Assembly: GCF_029852145.1 (NCBI RefSeq)
Contig: NC_079969.1
Location: 17,231,798 to 17,295,797 of the forward strand
Direction of reading: 5' to 3'
DNA from: Microplitis mediator
Taxonomy: Eukaryota > Arthropoda > Insecta > Hymenoptera > Braconidae
DNA: 64,000 bases
In this document: positions 23,395 to 34,953 of the stretch, one piece after another
Numbering within the stretch: position 1 is the stretch's first letter
How the letters are laid out: each line of letters opens with the position of its first letter
Position numbers and translations under genes: made by a program
Notes under the pieces: model-generated
What the model saw: the letters and a program-made list of their open reading frames with translations, nothing else
What the model was told of the DNA's origin: nothing
Databases searched by the model: none

Positions 23395-24059
23395 TTCAGA
23401 CAAGCTGATGAGCCAAAATCGTGGAGGAAGTGAGCGTACTTTTTTCGAGGTGGTTGTCTTTAGCGCGGTACAACGTACGTTCTAATGAAGATTTTTATTT
23501 GAAGTTTGTTTTACATACTCTTGAAATATCACTAAATGAATGTTTAAAAAATCGAACTTCTATATTTTCATTGGTCGTAAAAAAAAATTCCCAATAAACA
23601 TTCAAAAAACAGGCCGTCACACGAGGGAATCCCCTAAAATTAATAATCAGTTATTTCTTGTCAATAAATTTTCTTGTGAAAAATCCATAACTTATTTTAC
23701 AAAATTCTTAAGAATTTGTTTTGAGCAAAAATTTTTTTTTCTTAGTTTATTTAGGTATACAAATGTGTGATATTGAATCAAGTATAGATGATGCTTTGTA
23801 TACGTGAATATATATTGCAGATGAATTGACACAACATCAATCTAGTTCAATAAACGAAGAAATACGGGCGTTTATCACGAATAGTTGGATATTGTATAAA
23901 CATTGATAGTAAGGCAAATACGTGTATGTCGTCACGCAGCTATCCTTGTTGTTCTCTCCCTCATCTTGATCACGTTTATATGTGTATCAAGGGAGATATG
24001 CCTAATGTGTTTGTATAACTGTCCCTCCGTGGCTGTGGGTATTTACTTATTGTCGATCG

Positions 24060-24108
<49 letters not shown>

Positions 24109-25029
24109 CTATTTCCAACAAAACCTCAAACTAAACCAGGCATAAATGCATGTTACTGTTGTCCGTGTGAGTGAGTTTGTTTATCCAGTTAAATTCACAG
24201 CTGAGTTGCTATAGTTGAGATTTTAAAGATAAAGGAAATTTATACCCAAGGTTTTGCACCGAGAAATATTTTTTTTCTATGGATTTTATTTATATCGTTA
24301 GTTTTAATATTTACCACGAACCAATAATTTTTTTAGTAATTCGTTTTTTAAATTCGGGAGATTATTACGTTTCTATATTTTTTAGAATTCTGGGGGAAAT
24401 TTGTTGATCTCTAATGAAAATGATTTTTTTTTATATTTAATAGTATCGTAGATTTGTGATGTCAGTTTGCGATTAATAAGAATAATGGAATTTGGCTTTT
24501 CGATGACTACTTGCTTAAGAAATATTATTGATTATTTTTAGAAGCGTGCAGGATTTGATTGACGATAATACATTTTTCGAGAGAATTGTATTCGAATTTC
24601 GATGGGATTTTATGAGATTGACATATGGACATGAATAATAACAATTCACATTTTCCCTTTTTTCAAAAAAAATAAATAAAGGAACTTTTTTTGTTGTCGA
24701 ATTGTTGAATATTTCGGTATAAACATTTACCTACAGAAGGACTTTGGATCAACAAAAGAAATATGTCAAGCTCCATATGTCACTTAAAATTTTTTTGAAA
24801 TGCGGGGTTGTGTGGAAGGGTAAAACCCTCGTGGAAAACCTCATAAAAGGTATAACTACTAACTAAGATGTTTACAACTCTATTGTTGATTGTAAACTAT
24901 CTGAAAAAAATTTACTCATATATATTTCAAGTATGACAGGACATATTTCGTACACATGTTTTTCTCCTTTTATAGACTTTGACCTTTTTGTATTTTCTAA
25001 AATGAGAAAAATTTTTTTTTTCATCAAAT
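23395..25029. other. Single-copy DNA with a TA microsatellite
   Basis: No gene recognised. (TA)n occurs at 24062-24105. The stretch 23900-24050 is richer in C and G (TCTCTCCCTCATC, GTCCCTCCGTGGC) and may be transcribed or regulatory, but no splice or protein evidence supports that. Confidence 0.4.
24062..24105. repeat. (TA)n microsatellite
   Basis: Perfect TA run of about 22 units. Confidence 0.95.
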
Positions 25030-25169
25030 ATCCCGGGTCAAAAAATTAGATCTGTTTTAAAATAAATGATAAATTCGAATATTTTTTCTTTACTTCAAGT
25101 TTATAAATCGTATTTATTTTATATTAGGATTTACTCTGTTTTTGCCCGTACTATTCCTTATCCAGGCCA

Positions 25170-25888
25170 CCCACATGAAAATACCATATATGATAAATAT
25201 ATAATAAATATGGGACCATATAAGTGGCTAAAAACGATATATATTTGCTTATATATAATATAGTGAGTTTTAATATAAGTAATTATATACGTAAGTTTAT
25301 AAGTCAATACATGTATTATATATATTTATAATCATACACTGTAAAAAATCACCGGGGTAAGTCTAAGCGGTGCAGGTGTTAAAATTATCGGTGTTAAATT
25401 TACCCCCGAAAGCGGTGTGAAAATAACGCCGCCACCGGTGTAAATATTCTAGACCGGTGTTAAAATAACGCCGTCGCCGGTGTAGATATTCTTTACCGGT
25501 GTTTAAATATTTAACTTTGTGAATATTTTAACTTACTCGATCACTATACTTGTTAATAAATGATATTTTTTATTAATTTTCATAAAGAACTGACATTTTT
25601 TGTGTTTTATAATCTTTAAAGTTAATACTCCAAGTGGACGCAGTTTACCCCGCTTTTACACTGGTATTACTCCCTTTTTACACCGGTATCAAATATATAA
25701 ATAATATATTGAAGATATACGGAAATATATGAAATCATGTAAAAGAAAACATATATACAAATATAATAAAATCGGCCAAAATCTATATATAGTTCTATGT
25801 ATGATTTCATGTATAGTCACATATATATTTATATCTGTAACATATATTTTTTAATATATGTTTACCACATATGATATTTTCATGCGGG
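25170..25888. mobile_element. CCCRCATGAAAATA foldback, CA duplication
   Basis: Ends CCCACATGAAAATACCATAT and ATATGATATTTTCATGCGGG, flanked by CA (25168-25169 and 25889-25890). The inner family copy reads CCAGGCTAATATCAGAC on its own strand (plus 27435-27458) with no insertion, which confirms the site. The interior is TA-rich and itself holds the truncated ACCGGTG element at 25337-25690. The same insertion at the same site is seen at 33983. Confidence 0.75.
25337..25690. mobile_element. Truncated ACCGGTGTTAAAA element
   Basis: Left end CACTGTAAAAAATCACCGGG preceded by TA. Continues colinear with 17906-22340 up to TTTTTACACCGGTATC, where it stops without a right terminus. It serves as the empty-site reference for the insertions in that copy. 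Confidence 0.65.
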
Positions 25889-26264
25889 CAATAAATCAGA
25901 CTTATTTTCGTATGATATTTAATCTGTTTTAAGTCGCGTTTAGACTAAAAACAGACATTTTTATTATAATTCATGGTCTGTGTTCAATTGTTTTTAAGGA
26001 CAAAAACAGACTTTATTTACTATAATTTTTAGTCTATTTTTAATCGTTTTTAGATCAAAAACAGGACTTTTTACAAATATAAATAATAATAATGATATAG
26101 ATTCATAAATTTATTTTAATTTTTTTGATATTTAAAACATGCTAATGCACTTACGTAATAAGATGTCACAAAAATTTACATGGTTTCTAATGCCAAAATA
26201 TTTTCGATTTTATCCAGTAAATAAGGAAAATTTCTTGACATTTTAAGAGTTATTTTATTACTTT

Positions 26265-27577
26265 CCCGGGTCGAAAAATTTGATCTGATTTTAGTCTAAC
26301 TGGACTGTATTTGGGCTACTTGGTATGTTATTGAACTTCGATAAAAATTTTAATCTGTTTTTGATCTACCCGGACTGAAAAATTTGACCTGATTTTAGTC
26401 TGATTGGACTATTTGATCTGATTCTGATCTTTTATGAAAATTTTAAGCTGTTTTCGACCTGCTACTTTAAAAAACAAACGCGTTACGAGCAGACTAAATT
26501 AGATTAATTCGTGAACTTTAAAAAATTTTAGTTCTGAAAATTTACAAGGACAAAACTAGATTAAATCATGGACTTATAAAATTTTTATTTATGGGCAATA
26601 TTTATGAAAAAATATTAAGTTGCAGAATTGATTATGTTTTATTTACTATTTATTTACTATCTTTTGTTTAAAAATGTCGGCAGTTAATGAAAATTTGACA
26701 GCTTAATTTTTTAGTTGTCTTCATTGAATATTTATATCATTGAATAAAAGTGATAAAATAACTCTTGAAATGTCAAGAATTTTCTCTTATTTACTGGATA
26801 AAATTTAAAATATTTTGGCATAAGAAAACATCAAAATTCTTGTGCTACGGAGAAAAATGTTGGCTCGAAATCTACCAATTTTTATTATGCTGTCGACCAA
26901 ACTTGAAACAGAAAGTAAAGTATCCAAAAAATTACTATGCTCTTATAAAAAATTATTATGCTGCATCAAAATTATTATAATGTATGGAAGTAATTGATAT
27001 TGAAGCTCGTCGATAAGTTTCTCGCGCGTAATAAGTAATGTGATACAGTATAATCACTTTTTGTAAGAGCACGATAATTTTTTGGATGCTTTACTCCCTG
27101 TTTCAAGTTTAGTCAACAGCATTGTAAAAATTGGTAGGTTTCGAGCCAACATTTTCTCTGTGTGACATCTTATTATGGAAGCGCATTAGCATGTGTTAAA
27201 TACCAAGAAAATTAAAATAAATTAATAAATCTAGATTATTATTATTATTAATATTTATAAAAAGTCCTGTATTTGTCCTTAAAAACAATTGAACACAGAC
27301 TAAATATTATAGAAAATAAAGTCTGTTTTTGTCCTTAAAAACAATTGAACACAGAGCAATAATTATAATAAAAAAGTCTGTTTTTAGTCTAAACGCGATT
27401 TAAAACAGACTAAATATCATACGAAAATAAGTCTGATATTAGCCTGGATAAGGAATAGTACGGGCAAAAACAGATTAAATTCTTATATAAAATAAATACG
27501 ATTTATAAACTTGAATTAAAGGAAAAATATTTGAATTTATCATTTATTTTAAAACAGATCTAATTTTTTGACCCGGG
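26265..27577 (-). mobile_element. CCCGGGTC element, inner copy in reverse orientation, TT duplication
   Basis: Left boundary is the B end (CCCGGGTCGAAAAATTTGAT), right boundary is the inverse A end (ATCTAATTTTTTGACCCGGG). TT flanks both sides (26263-26264 and 27578-27579). It is colinear with the outer copy when reversed, but lacks the insertion 25170-25888 and carries its own insertion, 26845-27162. Confidence 0.75.
26845..27162. mobile_element. CACGGAG-type MITE, TG duplication with empty site
   Basis: Ends CTACGGAGAAAAATGTTGGC and GCCAACATTTTCTCTGTG, flanked by TG. The corresponding place in the outer copy (near 26164-26172, ATAAGATGTCACA on the opposite strand) is uninterrupted. Arms pair over about 110 bp (GAAATCTACCAATTTTT against AAAAATTGGTAGGTTTC). 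Confidence 0.7.
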
Positions 27578-27961
27578 TTTATTAAATACTATAAATATTC
27601 AGTCAAGACAACTAAAACATAAAGCTGTCAAACTTTCATTAACTGTTGTCATTTTTGAACAAAAGACACTAAATAAATATTTAAAAAAAACATAATCAAT
27701 TCTGTAGCTTAATATATTTTTTATAAATATTACCCATAAACAAAAATATTACAAGTCCATGATTTAATCTAGTTTAGTCCTTGCAAATTTTTAGAACTAA
27801 AATTTTTTAAAGTTCAAGAATTAATCTAGTCGTGTCTGCCCTTATTGCAATTATTTTTTAAAACAACAGATCAAAAACAGCTTAAAAGTTTTATAAAAGA
27901 TCAAAAACAGATCGAATAGTCCAATTAGACTAAAATCAGATCAAATTTTTCGACCCGGGAT

Positions 27962-29138
27962 GACTGCAAAAACTTTTAATTAATTTTTGAAGTAGATATC
28001 TAAAAATATAATAATTAATCGGAATAAATTACTAAATGGTAAAGCAAAAATTTTTCGTTTATATAATACTTGAAATTTTTTCGTTGAATTGTAAAAGTAA
28101 AAGGGTGCTTGAATATTAATTGGGCAAATATTTTCTTTTATTGAAATTTAACTGACGGACGGATCGTGTTTGGTCCAGTGATGTACAGCATCAAGCTAAT
28201 CTGTATCGACAGAATGGAATGCATTGAATAAAGAGGGTGGTATAAATGTATATATCTATACATTTGAAATGAAGGGGGTAGATGTGGAGATGTAAAGACA
28301 GAGATAGAGAAAGAGAAAGAGAAAGCGAATATCAGTCCAACAAGCTTTCGAATAAATATTCAAGCGGCTCATAGTGCTGCATTGAATTTCATCCCTCTTG
28401 CGTAATCCGCAGGCTGAATGGTCTTGGTTGCGTTGATGTATACTTGGCGTTTTGGTTCAATCCGCGGTTGAACGATCTGGTTGAAAATCCGTTTACAGCA
28501 TTTTCTGTGTGTGCCATCAGTTCGCTTGTATTATCCCTTATTCGTACGTTTAAAAATAAAATGAAAGATAAAAAAAAAAAATTTGAATATTTCATTTGAT
28601 TTTTCTCAAATACCGGTATGATATGCATCATTCGACGAGATCATAATACATGAAAAATTTTTACCTATGAATAAGCGATACTCTGCTTCATGTTGCGTAA
28701 ATTTCCTGCTGAAATATGAGAGATATATTCTATAAAAAATGCGACACTAACGAATTTTTTTGAGGTCATTAAATTTTTATTATATTTTTCCGTTTTATGG
28801 GATTCATAGAACGTTGATACAATACTCACGTACAAAATTATTATTTTATTTAATTTTTTTATTTTTTAAAACGCTGGTACATTGGTTAGATTTTTATTGC
28901 ATATTGCTGTCCATATTCTATATACTACGTACTGCAGTGATTCAGAGAGAATGCTTGTATCCATTTGAATGGAGTTTATGTCGAATGATAATATTTTAAA
29001 ACAGGGAAAATTCCATTTCGTATTTTTAGTATTCATAATATTAATACATATATTATTTTTGGTTTTATTTTTTATGCAATGTTTTTCTTTTTTATGTAAT
29101 TTTTCACAGGTATCTGTTTTAAAGTTTTAATTTGTAAT
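27962..29138. other. Single-copy DNA, no gene seen
   Basis: Around 28140-28560 the sequence is less AT-rich, with a GAGA-like purine tract (28287-28326). The 80-codon minus frame at 28389-28631 has no domain. It could be untranslated or regulatory sequence. Confidence 0.4.
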
Positions 29139-29140
29139 TT

Positions 29141-30654
29141 TCCATACAGGAAGCCCCAGAGTTGAACGACGGGGCCATGTCTGGGACATTGTTGGGAAGC
29201 CCATCTTGGCAAACCTATACTGTCCCATGCCCGGGCCATAACTGGGTAATTAGTCTTGGCCATTCCAATGACCACCCAGGCTTGGGCCAAGGCTGGATAA
29301 CTTAGCCTTGGCCAAGCCTAGAGTCACCCTAACTTGGGCCAAGTTTGCGTAACCGAACCTCGGCCGTTGGATGGTAACCCTAACATGGGCCAAGACTGGG
29401 TAACCTAGCCTTGGCCAAGCCTAGAGTCACCCTAACTTGGGCCAAGTTTGCGTAACCGAACCTCGGCCGTCGGATGGTAACCCTAACATGGGCCAAGACT
29501 GGGTAACCTAGCCTTGGCCAAGCCTAGAGTCACCCTAACTTGGGCCAAGTTTGCGTAACCGAACCTCGGCCGTTGGATGGTAACCCTAACATGGGCCAAG
29601 ACTGGGTAACCTAGCCTTGGCCGAACCAATGATTACCCGAATTTAAGCCAAGACTAGGTTCCCCTGCCTTGATCATTCAATGGCAAGCCAGATTTGGGCC
29701 AAGGTAGGATTATTCAAGTTCGGCTATACCTATAGTTTCCCATCCTTGGACCAGAATTGGTTAACCCACATTTTTTATTAATTATTCAATTAACTCATTA
29801 TTATGGTTTTTTAAATTAATAATTATTTATTTTTGAATTAAAATAAGTTTTAATTAATAAATATTACAATATTGCGATTAAAATTATTTACAACTAATAA
29901 TTGAAATATTTTTTAGTTCGTTGTTATTTGCAATCAACAACCGTAATTTTATAATTTTAGTTATAAAAATTAATTTAAGTAAGAAATAACTCATGAATTT
30001 CTACAATAAATGTTATTTTTAATATTGCGGGTGGTAGAGCAAGACAATTCAACTGGGTTCTTGATAAATAATCAATTAAATTTAATAAATTTTATTTTTA
30101 AAAATTATGTAATTATAATAAAAATAATACGAAATTATTATTTTTTTTCTTAATCGAAAACATTTATTTAATTGCTTTTTATATTTCATAAAACCAAGTG
30201 GTTGTAGTAAAATGAATAAGTACAACATATAAAAGTTTCGGTTCAACATTAGTAGGATCGTCCAGTAGCTACCGTTCAAACCTAGAGATCAGAAGGACGG
30301 CAGTTCGCGCCCAGAGCCCAGCAGAATTTTCATTGAGTTTTTTCACATCATTTACCTCACTTAAATAGTTTAAACGTTAATGATCACAAACTCTATTAGG
30401 ATAATAATAATAAAATTTTTTTTAAATTAAATTTATTTGTTTTGTCGATGCATGGGCCAAGTCTGGCAAGCAAGCATGGGCCAGCCTTGGCAATGATGCC
30501 TGGGCCATTGGTAACAACCAAGCCTGGCACCCTGTTATCATCCCAGACTTTTGCCAAAGCTGGGCCAAAGCGGGTTTACAAGCATGGGCCAGAGATCGAC
30601 AGCATTGCGCCAAGCGTGGTCCATATCTGGCCCCGTCGTATTTTCCTGTATGGG
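29141..30654. mobile_element. CCCATGCAGG family, copy 2, TT duplication
   Basis: Ends (T)CCATACAGGAAGCCCC and TATTTTCCTGTATGGG, flanked by TT (29139-29140 and 30655-30656). Left array units are about 103 bp (two 51-bp subunits): AGCCTAGAGTCACCC recurs at 29315, 29418 and 29521. AT-rich spacer 29765-30235, tRNA-like core, then a short right array around 30450-30640. Confidence 0.7.
30248..30322 (+). other. tRNA-like module in CCCATGCAGG copy 2
   Basis: Matches 8956-9032 (TAGGATCGTCCAGTAGCTA, GACGGCAGTTCGCGCCC), although the arrays around the two modules have diverged and have different periods. Retention between copies argues that it is a fixed part of the element. Confidence 0.5.
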
Positions 30655-30742
30655 TTTATGATTTTATGTATAGTATAAATTACCGGAAAAAAATGTCCAG
30701 TATAAATTTAAAGGCGAGTATAAGGTTTTCAATATTTTCATG

Positions 30743-30993
30743 CCGGTGGATCTGAATTACGGTGAATTACGATAATTACCATAATTTACGGTATTTGTAA
30801 AAATTACAGTATTTTACGGTAAAGATACGGCATTTTACGATTTAAGTACGGTATTTTTATCGTAAATTTGTGACAAGCCTGCGGTATTTAACCGTAAAGT
30901 GAAGTATTGCACTGTGAAAATTGTAAAAATAAAAATGCATACAGCTCCTACAGTAAAAACGCCGCAAATTACGATAATTGAAATCCGCCAGGG
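30743..30993. mobile_element. Small foldback with TTACGGTAAATTACGG words
   Basis: The left end CCGGTGGATCTGAATTACGG is inverse to the right AATTGAAATCCGCCAGGG. The interior repeats TTACGGTATTT-type words. Target duplication is not clear. Confidence 0.5.
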
Positions 30994-31168
30994 AATACTT
31001 CATTTTAAAAAAGTGGAGTGAAAAAGGATTTATTTTAACACATATGCGGTATTCAAATTGACTCACTTTGGTGTAGCAGTGCTACTTAACGATGTTTTAC
31101 CACCGGTGTTAAAATGGCGTACACATACGAAGTTAATTAACTTTGATCGAAGTATGGGGGTGTGAGAA

Positions 31169-32423
31169 CCCTTATAGGAAAAAACGATAGGCCCAAGCTT
31201 GGCCGAGGCTTGGCAAAATATTTATTAACTCTGGAGGAAACTTGAAATCCAAGTCTGTCTAAGCATCGAAATGATAATACCGAGCCAAGATTGGGTGACA
31301 GTATTGTGCCAAAACTGTAACTAATTAAGCACCTACACTTGTTAAAAGTAAATAAAAAAAAAATATTAGTAGACATGTGCGTGATGGTAACATTTGGAAA
31401 TAACTTTGTACAATAAAGAAATCGAGTAGATCGGTGAAACCAATTTTTTTTTGCATTTGCTGGGTCTTGAACCTGGTCCTTCATGGCTGCTAGGCAAGTG
31501 TCTTATCCACTAGGCTGTTACGCTATACATAGAAGCCAGAGGGTTTTAGGTACCAAACTTTAGCAAGCCTTCGGTCATCCCAATCCGATTATCGTCAGGA
31601 ATTCCGAAGATTTACTGAACTTTTACGCCCTGCCGAAAACTCCTAATGACAAACAAGCTTGAAAAAGTTTTGGTATATCGAGTTTCGGTTTTCCTCATAA
31701 GGACAGGACAAGGCTCAATTTAGGCTTGCTGTATTTCGGAAAGCCTCATTCAACCCGAATTGGTATTTTGGCATGCCGGACTAGAATTCTAGTCGGGTCG
31801 CTGATTTGGCAGACCAGACTTCGGCAAGCTTTTGGTAATAACCATAAGGCAGCAGTATCAATTTCTTAAGATATGCCGAAGTTAACTTAACCATTCACTT
31901 TCCTACTAACTTCCTGATTTGGCATACCGGACTTCGGAAAGCATTTGGTCTTCACTATTAAATATCAGCCAGGAATTCCAAAAGTATTCCTAACTAACGC
32001 CATGCCACACCTTTCCCCAATAACAACCAAGTTTGGAATGTTTTTGGCATTTCGAGCTTTGGTTTTCCTCGCATGCAAATACCATAAGGTCCGAATTTGG
32101 CTTGCCGTATTTTGGTTTTCATTATGAGGCCAGAACAAGGTCCAAATCAGGCTTGCCGTATTTCAGAAAGCTTCATTCGGTCCAAATTGGTCGTTTGGCA
32201 AGCCTAACCGGAATTCCTAGTCAGGGGCTGAACCTTGCCCCAAGACTGACAAACCAAGGCTTGTTACTTGAGTAGTGGCTGAATCTTGGCACAAGACTGG
32301 CGAACCGAGGCTCGTCATTTGAACGCTGGTTAGATCTCGGACCAGCCTTTGGAGGCCGAACCTGGGAAGCCCAGTATTGTGCCAAGACCGGCTTCGTTGG
32401 CAATATTTTTTTTCCTACAAGGG
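31169..32423. mobile_element. CCCTTATAGGAAAAAA foldback with tRNA-like core
   Basis: Ends CCCTTATAGGAAAAAA and TTTTTTTTCCTACAAGGG. Flanks are AA and TA, so the duplication is imperfect. Arms carry GGCTTGCCGTATTTCGG / CCGAACCTGGG-like words. It contains a short perfect palindrome-like join (31778-31799, CCGGACTAG...CTAGTCGGG) resembling ends of the CCCGACTAG family. Confidence 0.55.
31446..31528 (-). other. tRNA-like module with near-consensus A- and B-boxes
   Basis: The minus strand gives CAGCCTAGTGGATAAGACAC (A-box) and CCAGGTTCAAGACCCAGC (B-box) at tRNA spacing, with a T run after it on the same strand only at some distance. It lies between the arms of 31169-32423. Confidence 0.65.
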
Positions 32424-32500
32424 TAAAAGTGTTTCAAGATCTACGAAGCAGAAAAACAAATAATGGTCCATCAAAATTACGAAATGATCGTTATCTTTAA

Positions 32501-32757
32501 CACTAAGAAAAAAATATAGCGAATTTTACTTAAAATTACTAAATTCATATTGTAATGAAGTTGAGTACGAATGAAGTAATAAAAGTAACAATGTAACAAT
32601 TTCTCAGATAATCATGTAGTATAAATTAGCATTTTGTGATTTTTACTGTACATTTAGTAATAAATAGTACAAGTAATGCACTCATCGATTTGCATAGATT
32701 TATTACTACAAAGTATATTAAGTTATTAAAATATTTTTGAGGCTCATTTTTTCCGTG
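32501..32757. mobile_element. CACTAAGAAAAAAA MITE, weak
   Basis: The start CACTAAGAAAAAAATA and the end TCATTTTTTCCGTG are imperfect inverse ends of the CAC...GTG type. No matching target duplication. Confidence 0.4.
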
Positions 32758-33842
32758 CATCAAAGTCCAGACGTATCACTCTCAACAGTTTATAGTCACT
32801 TATGACCTCAGCAGTTGAAAAGCGACTTTAAATAAATAAAAAAAAAAGAAGTTAAATGAATTATTAATTGGTAAAAAAATGTTTACGAAGTATTGATCAA
32901 ATGTTGGCTGTTAGTACGTCTACCCTCTTTGTATGTAATTCTAGAAGAGGGTTGTGAAAAAGAACCTCTGGTATATAGCTTAAAGCATAAAAAAAGTAGC
33001 GAAGAACTCTATAAAATACGAGCTAGGGAGCTTAAAAATCTAATGCATTAATACTCTCAAATCCAATTTGATAGCAAAAAAAAATAATAACAAAGTCATA
33101 ATCAATGATTTGTCGTGGAGAAAACTTGGTGTATTAAAGTCTTAAAACGTAAATCCCAGTATTTTAATCAACAATAATAATAAATTAATGAAGACAATAA
33201 AGACGATTCATTAAAACAATAGCATTAAGTTAATAGAATTTTATTACAGGTTAAAGTTGAGAGAAAGTGAAAGTTAAAATGACAATATAATGGGGAAATA
33301 ACAATAAAATTAAGATAGAAGATGTATTGGTTTAACAGAGTGTTTAATGTATAAATCTGTATCCTCATAAATCAATTGGAATTCTATTTCCTCTTATTTA
33401 TTGTTTATCGTCAGTTCTTAATAGAATGCACGTATCGCAGATTAATCGACGGGAAAAACAACTCGGAAATTCTTCGAGCTGATGAACTGAGCTTGTATAT
33501 ATATATACATATATATATTATATCGTGTCACGCGAGAAGTGCACGACAACTTGAACTGAAAATCAGCGCGCAGGCTTTACTTATTCACACCATTAACTTT
33601 ATTAAAAAAAAACTTTTTTTTCTATAATGCTTTGCAAAATTAAATTCATAAAAGATTGCAAAATCGATTGAACCATTAAAAAGTCATTAAAGTAAAAAAA
33701 AAAAAAATGGATTTAAAATCATAGGTTAGAGAATCAGTAGAGCTTTTTTTTTTTTTTAAAAAAACAGAAAAGCATCGGCTTACCAGAAATATTTATTGCT
33801 TAATATTCTACTACCTTCAGAAGGACCCAAAGACTTAAAAAT
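32758..33842. other. Single-copy AT-rich DNA, no gene seen
   Basis: No recognisable exon or repeat. The frame at 33376-33627 is AT-driven and crosses a short TA run near 33498. Confidence 0.4.
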
Positions 33843-34762
33843 AACCCGGGTCAAAAAATTAGATCTGTTTTAAAATAAATGATAAATTCAAATATTGTTT
33901 CTTGAATTTAAGTTTATAAATCGTATTCATTTTATATAAGAATTTACTCTGTTTTTGCCCGTACTATTCCTTAAGCAAGCCACCCGCATGAAAATACCAT
34001 CTATGATAAATATATATGGGAAAATATATAATCAATATGGGACCATATAAGTTGCCAAAAACGATATATATTTTGTTGTATATAATATAGTAAGTTTTAA
34101 TATAATTGATTATATACGTAAGTTTATGAGTTAGTACATGTATTATATATGGGGCATTCCATGTCAAATCACCGAGGTTTTGACCCGACCCCCTTTGATT
34201 TCGCTGAAACTTTTTTATCATTTTTTATTTTTCCAAAGACATTTTTTTGAATTTTTTCAGATTTTTTTACCCAATCCAAAAAAAGTTACGAATTTTTGAA
34301 AAAAACCGCTCTTTTTTTTTTTTAATTGCTATAACTTTCTCGCAAATTAATTTTTCGGCACTTTTTTTTTCAAAATTTGTATTTTTAAATGTAGTTTTCA
34401 GAAAAAAATACAAAAAATTTTTCGGAAGTCACGATATATGAAATATTTCAGTTTTTTCGATAAAACCGTCATTTTTTCGAAGTCCGAAACCTTCGATTCT
34501 CAATTTTTTGTCTCAAAAAAAACTTCAACCAAGACAGTATTTAACCCCGCTATTCCCATTTTGTGCCGACTTTCCTTTATATTTTTTTTTCGATTGAAAA
34601 TAAAAAAATTTCTAAATTTGGCTTATTTTTTATGACTTTGCACTGAAATTTTTTTGGATTGCTTTTAAAAGCTCAGAAGTTGAATAAAATTGGACAAAAA
34701 CAACCATAAAGTGTATTAGGGGCAAGGATTGATTTTTTCGGAAGAAAATTCCCGATTTTTAA

Positions 34763-34953
34763 ATATAGTGAAACCTAAACTTACAATTAACCTTCTCAAT
34801 AAGACAATTTATAGATAAACTCAGAAAACTATCGATAGCCCGAACTGAGAATCGAACCTAGACCATGTCGGTATCGTGCCGAGTGCTATACCAGTTGAGA
34901 TATACGGTACTACACTATATTCCGTCCGATTTGATCTAAAATTGTCTATAAGG
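34763..34953. repeat. tRNA-like repeat nested in GGGGCATTCC foldback
   Basis: Shares about 190 bp with 19897-20088, beginning AAATATAGTGAAACCTAAAC. An inverted pair (CTCAATAAGACAATTTATAG and a decayed inverse AAAATTGTCTATAAGG) brackets the tRNA-like module at 34833-34909. It is inserted in the loop side of the host foldback. Confidence 0.6.
34833..34909 (-). other. tRNA-like module (second copy of the 19966 type)
   Basis: The minus strand reads TATCTCAACTGGTATAGCAC (A-box) then GGTTCGATTCTCAG (B-box), with the same central ACTCGGCACGATACCGAC segment as 19966-20045. Confidence 0.6.

Larger units (their letters stand above)
25032..27959 (+). mobile_element. CCCGGGTC element with asymmetric ends, AT duplication; outer copy
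   Basis: The left end is type A (CCCGGGTCAAAAAATTAGAT) and the right end type B (inverse of CCCGGGTCGAAAAATTTGAT), flanked by AT (25030-25031 and 27960-27961). The same A-left/B-right layout occurs at 33845-37848. It contains the insertion 25170-25888 and a second family member, 26265-27577, in opposite orientation. The interior has repeated AAAACAGACT / AGTCTGTTTT words and no intact frame. Confidence 0.75.
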
